The position numbers and the translations under genes were made by a program. From Paraburkholderia rhynchosiae (GTDB lineage Bacteria; Pseudomonadota; Gammaproteobacteria; Burkholderiales; Burkholderiaceae): a stretch of 64,000 nt of DNA. The notes beneath the pieces are model-generated. The model saw nothing but the letters and a program-made list of their open reading frames with translations, had not been told where the DNA came from and did not search any database. Shown here piece after piece: positions 48,163-58,388 of the stretch. Where the stretch lies: assembly GCF_002879865.1 (NCBI RefSeq), contig NZ_PNXY01000001.1, positions 372,001-436,000 on the forward strand, in the 5' to 3' direction. Each line of letters opens with the position of its first letter. The first letter of the stretch is position 1.

Positions 48163-49065
48163 ATGCAAGTGACCAGCCAGTTCAAGACCGTCGCGCTCGT
48201 CGGGCGCAACAACACGCCGGGCATCGGTGAGCCCCTGACCGCGCTCGCCTCGTGCATCGCGAGGCGCGGCTTCGACGTCGTTTTCGAAACCGAAACCGCT
48301 GCGGAAATTGGCGTCACCGACTATCCGGCGCTACGCCCGGCCGAGATCGGCGCACGCGCCGACGTGGCGATCGTGCTCGGCGGCGACGGCACGATGCTGG
48401 GCATCGGCCGGCAGTTGGCGCCGTACCGCACGCCGCTCATCGGCATCAATCACGGGCGGCTCGGCTTCATTACCGACATCCCGATCTCCCATATGAGCGA
48501 GATCGTGCCGCAAATGCTGGCAGGCAACTTCGAACGCGAGGAGCGCGTGCTGCTCGAAGCGCGCATCATGCGCCAGGGCAATCCGATCTACCACGCGCTG
48601 GCCTTCAACGACGTGGTGGTCAATCGCAGTGGCTTCTCCGGCATGGCGGAACTGCATGTCTCGGTGGATGGCCGCTTCATGTATAACCAGCGCTCCGACG
48701 GCCTGATCGTCGCCACACCTACCGGCTCGACGGCCTACGCGCTGTCGTCGCAAGGGCCGATTCTGCATCCGCAATTGCAGGGCATCGTGCTCGTGCCCAT
48801 CGCGCCGCACGCGCTGTCGAACCGGCCTATCGTGCTGCCAGACGACTCGAAGGTCAGCATTCAGATCGTCTCCGGGCGCGAGGTGAACGTCAATTTCGAC
48901 ATGCAGTCGTTTACCTCGCTGGAATTGGGCGACGCAATCGAAGTGCGCCGCTCGCGTCATACGGTGCCGATGCTGCATCCCGTGGGCTACAGCTACTACG
49001 CCACGCTGCGCAAGAAGCTGCACTGGAACGAATACCCGTCGCACGAAGAAGACCCCAAGCCCTGA
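48163..49065 (+). CDS. nadK: NAD kinase
   Basis: 300 residues; phosphorylates NAD to NADP. GGDG motif in [20 protein letters not shown], then [40 protein letters not shown] and the hallmark [20 protein letters not shown]. The last is followed by [20 protein letters not shown]. Located upstream of recN, the conserved order in many bacteria. ATG 48163 matches the family length. Confidence 0.97.
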   Translation: MQVTSQFKTVALVGRNNTPGIGEPLTALASCIARRGFDVVFETETAAEIGVTDYPALRPAEIGARADVAIVLGGDGTMLGIGRQLAPYRTPLIGINHGRLGFITDIPISHMSEIVPQMLAGNFEREERVLLEARIMRQGNPIYHALAFNDVVVNRSGFSGMAELHVSVDGRFMYNQRSDGLIVATPTGSTAYALSSQGPILHPQLQGIVLVPIAPHALSNRPIVLPDDSKVSIQIVSGREVNVNFDMQSFTSLELGDAIEVRRSRHTVPMLHPVGYSYYATLRKKLHWNEYPSHEEDPKP

Positions 49066-49132
49066 CCGGCACGGAACACCGGAACGCACGCGCCGCTGCT
49101 GAAACCGAACACCAAGCCCACAGACGACCCAC

Positions 49133-50803
49133 ATGCTTCGCCACCTCTCGATACGCGACTTCGTCATCGTCGCCGCGCTCGACCTCGAATTCGACAGCGG
49201 CTTTACTGTTTTCTCCGGCGAAACCGGCGCGGGCAAGTCGATTCTGATCGACGCGCTCGCACTCGCGCTCGGCGCGCGTGCCGATGCAAGCGTCGTGCGC
49301 ACCGGCGAGAGCCGGGCCGATATCACCGCGGAATTCGAAACGCATACGCAAGTCGACCAATGGCTCGACGAGCAGGCGTTCGGCGCACCCGCGGCTGAAG
49401 GCCAGCACGGCGGCACGGTGATGCTGCGCCGCGTGGTGGATGCCAGCGGCCGCTCGCGTGCTTTCATCAACGGCACCGCGGCGACACTGACGCAACTGCG
49501 CGAGGTCGGCGAAATGCTGGTGGACATTCATGGCCAGCATGCGCACCAGTTGCTGATGCGCCCGGACGCACAGCGCGAACTGTTCGACACGCATGCGGGC
49601 CTTACCGAACTCGCGACTAACGTCACCCGCGCATGGCGTACCTGGCGCGAGAAGGTTCAGGCGGTCGAGCACGCACAAACACGCGACCGCGAATTGCAAC
49701 TCGAACGCGAGCGCCTCGCCTGGCAGCTCGCGGAACTGGACAAGCTCGCGCCGCAGCCGGGCGAATGGGAAGAGGTCAACAACGAGCATCGGCGGCTGTC
49801 GCATTCGGCCAATCTGATCGACGGCGTGCAAGGCGCACTCACTGCACTTTCCGAATCGGACGAGGCGATGATTACCCATCTTTCGTCGATCGTGTCGAAG
49901 GTGCGCGACCTCGCGGAAATCGACCCCGCGTTGAACGACGTGCTGGCCGCGCTCGAGCCCGCCGAGATTCAATTGCAGGAAGCGGCGTATTCGCTGAGCC
50001 ATTACGCACAGAAGCTCGAACTCGATCCACAACGGCTAGCGCAAGTGGAAAAGCGCCTCGAAGCCTTGCATTCGGCCGCGCGCAAATTCCGCTTGCGGCC
50101 CGAAACGCTGCCCGAGGAACACGAGACGCGCCGCGCGCAGCTCGCCGCGCTCGACGCCGCGGCCGATCTGGACAGCCTCCACGCAGCCGAAGCCAAGGCG
50201 CGTGAAGATTTCCTTGCCGAAGCGAAAAAACTGTCGAAGGCTCGCGCCAAGGCCGGCAAGGCGCTGGGCGCCGCGGTCACGACGGGCATGCAGGAACTGT
50301 CGATGAAAGGCGGCAGTTTCGAAGTGGCGCTGGTGCCGCTGCCGGAAGGCGGCGCTCATGGGCTCGAGCAGGTGGAGTTCCGCGTCGCGGGTCATGCAGG
50401 GGTGCCGTTGCGGCCGCTCGCGAAGGTCGCGTCGGGAGGCGAACTCGCGCGCATCAGCCTCGCGCTGGCCGTGATCGCCAGCGCCGCGAGCCCGACGCCC
50501 ACGCTGATCTTCGACGAAGTGGATACAGGCATTGGCGGCGGCGTCGCCGAAGTGGTAGGGCGGCTTTTGCATCAGCTCGGCGAAGCGCGTCAGGTGCTCT
50601 GCGTGACGCACTTGCCGCAGGTCGCCGCACGTGGCGACCACCACTTTCAGGTGGCGAAAACGGGCAATGGAAAGGGCGGCACGGTGAGCAGCGTCATTTC
50701 GCTCGACAAGGCGAGCCGTGTCGAAGAAGTCGCGCGGATGCTCGGCGGCCTGGAAATCACGCCGACCACTCGCAAGCATGCGAAGGAAATGCTGGCGGCT
50801 TAG
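49133..50803 (+). CDS. recN: DNA repair protein RecN
   Basis: 556 residues, SMC-like. N-terminal Walker A GFTVFSGETGAGKSILIDAL; central coiled coils (roughly residues 150-370, Glu/Leu-rich); ABC signature VASGGELARISLALAVIASA; Walker B TPTLIFDEVDTGIGGGVAEV; VLCVTHLPQVAARGDHHFQV at the end. Length is standard. It helps double-strand break repair; SOS control is usual, but I could not find a LexA box in the 67 bases upstream. Confidence 0.97.
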   Translation: MLRHLSIRDFVIVAALDLEFDSGFTVFSGETGAGKSILIDALALALGARADASVVRTGESRADITAEFETHTQVDQWLDEQAFGAPAAEGQHGGTVMLRRVVDASGRSRAFINGTAATLTQLREVGEMLVDIHGQHAHQLLMRPDAQRELFDTHAGLTELATNVTRAWRTWREKVQAVEHAQTRDRELQLERERLAWQLAELDKLAPQPGEWEEVNNEHRRLSHSANLIDGVQGALTALSESDEAMITHLSSIVSKVRDLAEIDPALNDVLAALEPAEIQLQEAAYSLSHYAQKLELDPQRLAQVEKRLEALHSAARKFRLRPETLPEEHETRRAQLAALDAAADLDSLHAAEAKAREDFLAEAKKLSKARAKAGKALGAAVTTGMQELSMKGGSFEVALVPLPEGGAHGLEQVEFRVAGHAGVPLRPLAKVASGGELARISLALAVIASAASPTPTLIFDEVDTGIGGGVAEVVGRLLHQLGEARQVLCVTHLPQVAARGDHHFQVAKTGNGKGGTVSSVISLDKASRVEEVARMLGGLEITPTTRKHAKEMLAA

Positions 50804-50971
50804 TCATCTGGCAGCTGCGGCGTACGGCGCGGCCATTAACGTGCGCGCACGTTGATGACGCTGGCGCGGCAGAAGATGCTTAGCGACGCGCGCACCACAC
50901 TACGAAGGCGCCCGCAAGAGACGCGCAACAAACGCTCAAGCCACGTCCCGCACAACCGCGCCCCGCCCGCA

Positions 50972-53770
50972 TCAACCCTCGCCGAACACCCGCGTCCAAA
51001 GCCCGAGCACAGCATCGCGCTCAGTCGCGACCAGGGCCGGCTCCACGCGCGCCTTCTCCATGCCATCCAGCCGCAACGTGTGCTGCAACTTCCGGTACGT
51101 CCGATAAGCCGCGCCGACGGTCTCCGCTTCGTGCTCGCTCATCAGCCCCAGACGCGACACTTCGCGCAACAGCGCAATGTTGCCGGTATTGCGAATCAGC
51201 TCCGGATCGCGCGCGGCGTGCAGCAGCACCCAGTACTGCACGGCGAATTCGATATCAACCATGCCGCCGCGGTCATGCTTCAGATCAAACAGCGTCGTAT
51301 GGTTTGGATGCCCCGCGCCGACGCGCTCGCGCATCTCGACGATCTCGCCCGCAAGTTGCGCCGCATCGCGCGGCGTGGTCAGCACCTGTTCGCGGATCGC
51401 CTCGAACTCAGCGCCGATCTGCGCGTCGCCCGCACAGTAGCGCGCGCGAGTCAGCGCCTGATGTTCCCAGACCCACGCCGTGTTGGCCGCATCGCCCTCG
51501 CGCAGCTGATAGCGGCGAAACGCGTCGAGATCGGTGACGAGCAAACCTGACTCGCCGTTCGGCCGCAAGCGCAAATCGACGTCGAACAAGGTACCCGCGC
51601 CGGTTGCGGTCGTGAGCCACGTGATCAGCCGGCGCGTGTAGGTGGAATAGACCTCGGCGGCGGCGTCGGCGGGATCGTCGTAGAGGAAGATCACGTCGAG
51701 ATCCGACGCGTAGCCCAATTCCTTGCCACCCAGCTTGCCGTACGCAATCACTGCAAAACGCGGCACCTCGCGATGGCGCTTCGGCAACTGGTTCCAGACG
51801 GCTTCGAGCGTGACGTCGAGCACGGCATCGGCGAGTTCGGACAAACGGTCGCTCACATGTTCGACGCTCAGTTTGCCGGCAAGGTCGATCAGCAGAATGC
51901 GGAACACTTCGGCCTGGTGCGCGTGGCGCAGCAAGTCCATCTGCTGTTCGACGCCGTCTGCGGCGGCAAGGCGCAAGCGCAGCGTGCGCTTGAACTCGGG
52001 CCAGTCGAAAGGACTGTTGATCGCTTCGTCGTCGAGCAGTTCGTCGAGCAGTTGCGGATGGCGGATCAGATAGCCGGCCGCCCAGCGCGAGGCGCCGAGC
52101 ACCGAGAGCACCCGATGCAGCGCCTGCGGATATTCGGTCAGCAACGCGAGATACGCGCCGCGCCGGCCCACCGCTTCGAGGAGATCGAAGAGCCGCGCGA
52201 GCGTATCGCCGCGCCGCTCGGGCGGCTCCAACGTGCGCGCGGCTTCGAGAGCGCGCTGCGCGACGATGTCGAAGCGCTGCCGGCTGCGCTCGGCGAGCCC
52301 CGCATAACGCGACGAATGCCACACGCCGCGCAGCCGCGCGAGCAGATCGCCCGGCTCAGCCACGCCCAGTTCGATGAGACGCGCCCGCAACGCTTCTTCC
52401 GCGCTGTCGTCGGCGAGTGCGCTGCTCCAGACCCAGACGGCCGCGCCGTCCTCGGGCGCGCCGCAACCGTCGCGCCCGCTCACCTTGTCGGCGAAAATCT
52501 GGTCGAATTGCTGCTCGACGAATTCACGATGCGCGTCGAGCCGTTCCATCAACATCGCATAGTGGTCGCAGCCCATCGCATGCGCGAGCGCGGCGCGCTC
52601 GTCGGCATCAACCGGCATTGCATGCGTTTGCGCGTCGTTGCGATATTGCAGCCGATGCTCCAGCTCGCGCAAAAACCGATAAGCCTGCGAAAGCTTCACG
52701 CAGACCGACGTATCGATCAGCCCATGCGTCGCGGCGTGTCGCAATACGGCGAGCGTCGGACGCACGCGAAAACCGGCGTCCTGACCGCCGCGAATCAACT
52801 GAAACACTTGCGCGCTGAATTCAATTTCGCGGATGCCGCCGCGCCCGAGCTTGATGTCGTCGGCCTTGTCGGGCCGCATCGACGCGCGGCGCTGCGCCTC
52901 CTGGCGAATCTGCAGATGCAGCGCGCGAATCGCGCTGATCACGCCAAAGTCGAGATAGCGGCGATAGACGAACGGCGTCACGATCGCGTCGAGCTGCGTC
53001 GAGAGACGCCGCGCCGCGTCGCTCGTGCCTTCGGACACGAGCCGGCCCTTGATCCACGCATAGCGCTCCCACTCGCGGCCCTGCACGTAGAAATATTCTT
53101 CGAGCATGCCGAGACTGCACACGAGCGGCCCCGAATCGCCGTTCGGCCGCAGACGCATGTCGACCCGAAACACGTAGCCGTCGGCGGTCACTTCGGCCAA
53201 CGCGCCGATCAGGCGCTTGCCGAGGCGCGTGAAGAAGTCCTGGGTGGCAATCGGCGAGCGTTGCCCGCCCGCGGTCTCGCCGTCCTCTTCATAAATAAAG
53301 ATCAGGTCGATGTCCGAGGACACGTTCAGTTCGCGCCCACCGAGCTTGCCCATGCCCACCACGCCGAGCGTGAGCCGCTCGCCCTGCGGGCCGCGTGGCT
53401 CGCCAAAGAGCGCTTCGAGTTCGGCGGAGAGCACGGCGAGCGAGCGCTGGATCGTCGTCTCGGCCAGATCGGTCATGGCTCCGGTGACTTCCGCGACGTC
53501 CGCCTCGCCGGCAAGGTCGCGTTCCATCACGGCGCAAAACACCTCCGTGCGCAACTGGCGCAGGGCCCGTTTCAGCGCGTCCTCGGTCAACGGAGCGCCG
53601 GCCGCGCCGGCCGCTTCCGCGCACAGCGTGTCGAAGCGCGCGTCGATGCGCTGGCGGGTCAGAGGCGCCGACGCAAGCTCCTCCACATGCACGACGAGTT
53701 GCGGACGGGCCGCCGCGGCACGTGCCGCGTAATGTGAATAGTTGGAACTCAGAAGAGTGGCGTGAGTCAT
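50972..53770 (-). CDS. glnE: Bifunctional glutamine synthetase adenylyltransferase/deadenylase
   Basis: 932 residues. Two nucleotidyltransferase domains: the first (VVGMGKLGGRELNVSSDIDL, residues about 140-160) deadenylylates, the second (VIAYGKLGGKELGYASDLDV, about 660-680) adenylylates glutamine synthetase. DMRLRPNGDSGPLV and DLRLRPNGESGLLV repeat in each half, and HTLRLDGMEKARVEPALV closes the protein. I used ATG 53770 (MTHATLLSSNYSHY); an in-frame start at 53815 adds 15 residues. Confidence 0.96.
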   Translation of the reverse strand: MTHATLLSSNYSHYAARAAAARPQLVVHVEELASAPLTRQRIDARFDTLCAEAAGAAGAPLTEDALKRALRQLRTEVFCAVMERDLAGEADVAEVTGAMTDLAETTIQRSLAVLSAELEALFGEPRGPQGERLTLGVVGMGKLGGRELNVSSDIDLIFIYEEDGETAGGQRSPIATQDFFTRLGKRLIGALAEVTADGYVFRVDMRLRPNGDSGPLVCSLGMLEEYFYVQGREWERYAWIKGRLVSEGTSDAARRLSTQLDAIVTPFVYRRYLDFGVISAIRALHLQIRQEAQRRASMRPDKADDIKLGRGGIREIEFSAQVFQLIRGGQDAGFRVRPTLAVLRHAATHGLIDTSVCVKLSQAYRFLRELEHRLQYRNDAQTHAMPVDADERAALAHAMGCDHYAMLMERLDAHREFVEQQFDQIFADKVSGRDGCGAPEDGAAVWVWSSALADDSAEEALRARLIELGVAEPGDLLARLRGVWHSSRYAGLAERSRQRFDIVAQRALEAARTLEPPERRGDTLARLFDLLEAVGRRGAYLALLTEYPQALHRVLSVLGASRWAAGYLIRHPQLLDELLDDEAINSPFDWPEFKRTLRLRLAAADGVEQQMDLLRHAHQAEVFRILLIDLAGKLSVEHVSDRLSELADAVLDVTLEAVWNQLPKRHREVPRFAVIAYGKLGGKELGYASDLDVIFLYDDPADAAAEVYSTYTRRLITWLTTATGAGTLFDVDLRLRPNGESGLLVTDLDAFRRYQLREGDAANTAWVWEHQALTRARYCAGDAQIGAEFEAIREQVLTTPRDAAQLAGEIVEMRERVGAGHPNHTTLFDLKHDRGGMVDIEFAVQYWVLLHAARDPELIRNTGNIALLREVSRLGLMSEHEAETVGAAYRTYRKLQHTLRLDGMEKARVEPALVATERDAVLGLWTRVFGEG

Positions 53771-53830
53771 CAAAGGTCTGGCTCGCTCGTTGCTTGATTG
53801 GTGTTCGACTGGCATTAACCGGCGGTTCAG

Positions 53831-53874
53831 CAGCGCGTCAGCCAGCGCGTCAGCCAGCGCTAACCAGCGCTAAC
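53831..53874. repeat. Short tandem repeats between glnE and yhdP
   Basis: CAGCGCGTCAGC occurs twice in tandem (53831-53854), directly followed by CAGCGCTAAC twice in tandem (53855-53874). All four units share the CAGCGC head. They lie in the 252-base interval between the divergent glnE and yhdP starts, which has no gene. Confidence 0.8.
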
Positions 53875-54022
53875 CGGCTCGTCGCGGCAGAGGTTCCGGC
53901 ACGCCGATGGAGGTCGCGACGCGGTACGCGGACTGGCCTTGCAGGAAGTCCTGCCGACGCTTTCCCGTGTGTTACATTTCGTCGTTAATTCGCAAAACTA
54001 CCATACGCCCACCCGCCGCAGC

Positions 54023-57000
54023 ATGTCCGAGCGAAACGAATCCGCCGACCCGCAAGAAAACGGGCAGGTCCGGCCTGTGAGCGGAAGCGACCACATCGTG
54101 CTGCGTCGGACTCTTCACGTCGTTCTGGCGCTCGCACTCGTCCTGTATTTCATCGCGGCGGGGCTCTTCCTCGGCTTGCGTTATGTGGTGCTGCCGCGCG
54201 TCGACGCGTTCCGGCCTCGCATCGAAGCCACCGTCTCCGAAAAGCTGCACACGCAATTCACGATCGGCAAACTGGCGCCGCATTGGAGCGATTTTCAGCC
54301 GGGGCTCGACATCACGAATCTGGTGATACGCGACCACGAAGGCAAAGCCGCGCTGACGATACCGCATGCCACCGCCACGCTGTCGTGGCGCTCGCTCTGG
54401 CAGTTTCGTCCGGCGCTCTCCAGCCTGATCGTCGACCAGCCCGACGTCCACATTGCGCGCGGCAGCGACGGCGCGCTGTCGGTCGCGGGCGTGCCGGTGC
54501 CGACCCGTCACAGCGGCAACGACATCTTGTCGACGTGGCTCGTGCGCCAGGAGGCGATCGTCGTGCGCGGCGGCGTGCTGCGCTGGCGCGACGCCCAGCA
54601 CAACGCGCCCGAGCTTGCGCTGCGCGACATCCGCATTGCGCTTCTCAACGACGGCTACGATCACCGCCTCGCGCTTCAGGCGCAGCCGGACGGTCAACTG
54701 CTGCACGGCCCGATCGATTTCCGTACGCATTTCAGGCACGCGCCGCTCGCCGAGATCGGCAAGCCGATCAACTGGAAAGGGCAGGCCTATGTGTCGACCG
54801 GGCCGGTCGATCTGCCCACGCTCGCGCGCTACGTCAAATTCCCGATCGAGACGTTCGCGGGCCGCATCGACAATGCAATCTGGGTCGACTTCGCCGATGG
54901 TCGCATGACGTCGGCAAGCGGGCAACTGGCGGGCAGGGACGTCGCTTTGCGCGTGCGGCCCACGCAGCCGAAGCTGCTTTTGCCTGTCACGGATTTCGCC
55001 TGGCGCGTCGAAGCCGCGCAAGGCGATTACAAGCTCCAACTGAGCAATCTGCACGCCGAACTCGGCCAGCCGCCGCTAGCGGACGGCACGCCGCTCACCC
55101 GCACGCTCGCGTTCACCGAGCTGAACGGACGTTACCGGATGGCCTCGCAGCAACATGGGCAACTCGTCAGCGTCTCCGGCGACCGCGTCGACCTCGGGAT
55201 CCTCGCAGAATTCAGCCGTGCGCTGCCGCTGCCGCGGCGTCTGTTGAACAATCTCGTGCGCTTCAACCCGCGCGGTCTGGTCGCCAACTACGTGATCGAA
55301 GTGGAGCGCGGCAAGCCGGAGTCCGGCGAGCCTGGCAGCGACCGGGGTTCAGTGGGAGCGGAGCCGATCCAACGTTATCGCTTCAAGGGCGATCTGCAAG
55401 GCATCAGCGTCGCCGCGCAGGAACCGCCACCAGGGCTCACCGCGCGCAATCACCCCCGCGCCGGCATTCCGGGTATCGAGAATCTGTGGGGCCGCGTCGA
55501 TGCCGATGAACGCCGCGGCACGGCCACGCTCGACACGTCCAATGTCGCAATCACGCTGCCGGGTGTGTTCGACGATCCGCGCCTCACGCTCGACCGTCTG
55601 CATGGCCGCGCCGACTGGACCATCACGCCGAAAGCGCCGGGCGAGAACCACCCGGCGTTCACGGTGAAGCTGGCCGATCTCGGCGTCTCCAATGCGGACG
55701 TTGCGGCCACCGCCAGCGCGGACTACAGCAACCCTGGCCACGGCCGCGGCTCACTCCACCTGAGAGCCGATTTCGAGCGCGCCCAGGTGTCGCGCATCGT
55801 CCGCTATCTGCCGACCAGCATCAGCGAGAAATTGCGCATCTATCTGGGCCACGGCTTGCAGGCCGGCATCTCGCGCGGCGCGACGATCGAGGTGCACGGC
55901 GATCTGACCAAATTCCCGTACTCGCGCGATCCGGAGGCGGGCGTCTTCCATATCGTCGCGCCGTTCAAAGGCGGCAAGTTCGACCCGTCGCCGTATCCGC
56001 CGCGCAACATGCGAAACGGCACGCCGAACGTGTGGCCTCCGCTCGACGGCATCGACGGCGTGTTCGAGCTGAAGCAGAACCTGCTGCGCTTCGATATCGA
56101 CCGCGCGCGCTACAAGCGGGTTGCGCTGCGCGGCGTCAACGGCAGGATCGACGATCTCGGCACGCGCGAGTCGAACCTCGTCATCAAGGGCGACGGTCTG
56201 GGGCCGCTTGCCGACATGCTCGACTATGTGAACGAAAGCTCGCTCGGCATCATGGCTCGGCATCAGACCGAAAAGATTCGCGCCGAAGGGCCCGCGTCGC
56301 TCGCGCTCAAACTGACGGTGCCGCGCACGCCGATGCCGCACATCGGCGTGGAAGGCGCGGTGGGCTTCCAGAACAATCGTCTGGCGGTCGAAAACGTGCC
56401 GCCGCTGTCGCAACTGAAAGGCAAGGTGCGCTTTACCGAACGCTCCGCGCAGACCGACCGGCTCACCGCGCAGTTTCTCGGCGGCGACGTGCGTGCCAAC
56501 GGCGGGCTGAAGCAGGACGGCACATACGCGCTCGACGTGGACGGCCATATCGCCGTCGATGCCGCGCGCGGTCTCGATCTGCATGGCCCTGCCGCGCAGG
56601 TGCTCACGCGCATGAGCGGCAGCGCGCCGTATGCGCTGACCGTGCGCGGCGCCAGAGGCAAGCTGCCGCAAGTCACGGCGAACTCCGATCTCACCGGCCT
56701 CGCGCTCGATTTCCCGGCGCCGTTCAACAAGCCGGTCGGCGCGCCGATGCCGCTGCACCTGGCCGCGGGCCCATCGACGGTTGCCGGCGAAAGCGGACTG
56801 GAGCGCGCCGAACTCAACTTCGGCCCCATCGCCGCCCGCTATCTGCTGGACTACGAGCCGAAAAGGCCGCCGACGGTAATGCGCGGCGCGATCGGCGTGA
56901 ACCGGCCGGCTGACTTGCCGTCCGAAGGCGTGATCGCCGCCGTCGACGTTGAAGCATTCGACGCCGACGCGTGGCGTGCGCTCATCGTGCAGATGCGCAG

Positions 57001-58210
57001 CAAGGAAGCGCCCGCCGCACCGCCGACGCCGGTCACTCCCAACCCGACGGTCGCCCAGTTCCTGCCGAACCGGTTCGCGCTGCATATCGGCACCTTGACG
57101 CTGCTCAAGCGTCACTGGGAGAGCGTGATCGTCGGCGCTTCGCACGCGGACGGCAAATGGCAGGCGAACATTGCGTCCAATCAGGTTTCGGGCCACGTTT
57201 CCTGGTTGCCGGGCGCCGACAAAGCGTCGCCCGGCACGCTGCAGGCGCGATTTGCGCGCGTCGTGATTCCGTCGGTCGCGGACAACGATCTGCTCGGTCA
57301 GGTCATGTCGGCTCCGGCGCAGAACATGCCGTCGATCGACCTGGTGGTGAACGATCTGATCGTGCGCGACCGCAGTATCGGCCGGCTCGAAGTGGAAGCG
57401 CACAACTTCGACGAAGACGGGGTGCCAGTCTGGCAACTCGACAAGCTGAACATCGCGAACTCCTCGGCCGCGCTGACGGCGACGGCGAACTGGCGCACTT
57501 CGACCGAACTGGGCAACGCTGCCGACGAAACCACGCCGCGGCGCACCGTGTTCGATTTCAAGCTCGACATCAAGGACGCCGGCGGCCTGCTCGAGCGCTT
57601 CGGCCAGCCGCGCACGCTGAAGGCCGGCAGCGGGACGCTGTCGGGCAAGGTCGTATGGCGCGGCGGCCCGACCACGATCGACTATCCGACGCTCAACGGC
57701 AATGTGGCTGTGGACCTGCGACACGGCCAGATTCTCAAGGTCGATCCGGGCGTCGCCAAGCTGCTCGGCGTGCTCAGTCTGCAGAGCCTCGCGCGCTTCG
57801 CCACGCTGAATTTCCGCGACGTGATCGGCGAGGGTCTGCCGTTCGAGCACGTCACCGGCACCGCGCAGATTCGCAACGGCATTGGCCGCACGGAGAACTT
57901 CGAGATGGTGACGGCACCGGCCCGCGCCGCGATGAAAGGCTCCGTCGATCTGGCCCAGGAAACCCAGGATCTGCACGTCCAGATCGTGCCGACCGTGAGC
58001 GCGGGCGCGGCCGTCGTCGCGGCGGCGGTGATCAATCCGTTCCTGGGCCTGGGCGCGCTCGTCGCCGATCTCGCGTTCAGCAAATCGATCTCGCACGCGT
58101 TCGCGCGGGAGTACGCGATCACCGGCTCGTGGTCGAAACCTCACATTGAGCGGGTGAAGAGCGATCGGGGTAAGATGGACGCTCCGGCTTCGGCCGTGGG
58201 CGCGAACTGA
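54023..58210 (+). CDS. yhdP: YhdP-family AsmA-like protein (bridge-type lipid transporter)
   Basis: 1395 residues. A single N-terminal helix (LHVVLALALVLYFIAAGLFL) anchors a very long, beta-rich periplasmic body rich in DUF3971-like stretches (FTIGKLAPHWSDFQPGLDIT; AAPFKGGKFDPSPYPP-like IVAPFKGGKFDPSPYPPRNM) and an AsmA C-terminal part (GSGTLSGKVVWRGGPTTIDY, LRHGQILKVDPGVAKLLGVL). YhdP relatives carry phospholipids to the outer membrane. Start ATG 54023; the rest of the frame back to 53939 is Arg/Leu-rich filler. Ends with VINPFLGLGALVADLAFSKS, typical for the family. Confidence 0.93.
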   Translation: MSERNESADPQENGQVRPVSGSDHIVLRRTLHVVLALALVLYFIAAGLFLGLRYVVLPRVDAFRPRIEATVSEKLHTQFTIGKLAPHWSDFQPGLDITNLVIRDHEGKAALTIPHATATLSWRSLWQFRPALSSLIVDQPDVHIARGSDGALSVAGVPVPTRHSGNDILSTWLVRQEAIVVRGGVLRWRDAQHNAPELALRDIRIALLNDGYDHRLALQAQPDGQLLHGPIDFRTHFRHAPLAEIGKPINWKGQAYVSTGPVDLPTLARYVKFPIETFAGRIDNAIWVDFADGRMTSASGQLAGRDVALRVRPTQPKLLLPVTDFAWRVEAAQGDYKLQLSNLHAELGQPPLADGTPLTRTLAFTELNGRYRMASQQHGQLVSVSGDRVDLGILAEFSRALPLPRRLLNNLVRFNPRGLVANYVIEVERGKPESGEPGSDRGSVGAEPIQRYRFKGDLQGISVAAQEPPPGLTARNHPRAGIPGIENLWGRVDADERRGTATLDTSNVAITLPGVFDDPRLTLDRLHGRADWTITPKAPGENHPAFTVKLADLGVSNADVAATASADYSNPGHGRGSLHLRADFERAQVSRIVRYLPTSISEKLRIYLGHGLQAGISRGATIEVHGDLTKFPYSRDPEAGVFHIVAPFKGGKFDPSPYPPRNMRNGTPNVWPPLDGIDGVFELKQNLLRFDIDRARYKRVALRGVNGRIDDLGTRESNLVIKGDGLGPLADMLDYVNESSLGIMARHQTEKIRAEGPASLALKLTVPRTPMPHIGVEGAVGFQNNRLAVENVPPLSQLKGKVRFTERSAQTDRLTAQFLGGDVRANGGLKQDGTYALDVDGHIAVDAARGLDLHGPAAQVLTRMSGSAPYALTVRGARGKLPQVTANSDLTGLALDFPAPFNKPVGAPMPLHLAAGPSTVAGESGLERAELNFGPIAARYLLDYEPKRPPTVMRGAIGVNRPADLPSEGVIAAVDVEAFDADAWRALIVQMRSKEAPAAPPTPVTPNPTVAQFLPNRFALHIGTLTLLKRHWESVIVGASHADGKWQANIASNQVSGHVSWLPGADKASPGTLQARFARVVIPSVADNDLLGQVMSAPAQNMPSIDLVVNDLIVRDRSIGRLEVEAHNFDEDGVPVWQLDKLNIANSSAALTATANWRTSTELGNAADETTPRRTVFDFKLDIKDAGGLLERFGQPRTLKAGSGTLSGKVVWRGGPTTIDYPTLNGNVAVDLRHGQILKVDPGVAKLLGVLSLQSLARFATLNFRDVIGEGLPFEHVTGTAQIRNGIGRTENFEMVTAPARAAMKGSVDLAQETQDLHVQIVPTVSAGAAVVAAAVINPFLGLGALVADLAFSKSISHAFAREYAITGSWSKPHIERVKSDRGKMDAPASAVGAN

Positions 58211-58388
58211 GCGCTGCTGATCGACGCTTAGCTCCACGCCTCGGTTCGACGCTTTCGATCGACGCTTCGGACCAATTCCGGGTCGAAAGCGCGCGGCGCC
58301 GCACCGGCGGCCCGAGCCAGTCCTGAACGACGTATGCGGCGCCGGATGTTCGGCCGACCGCCTTTGCCGGGAGTTTTTCGAAACGCTC

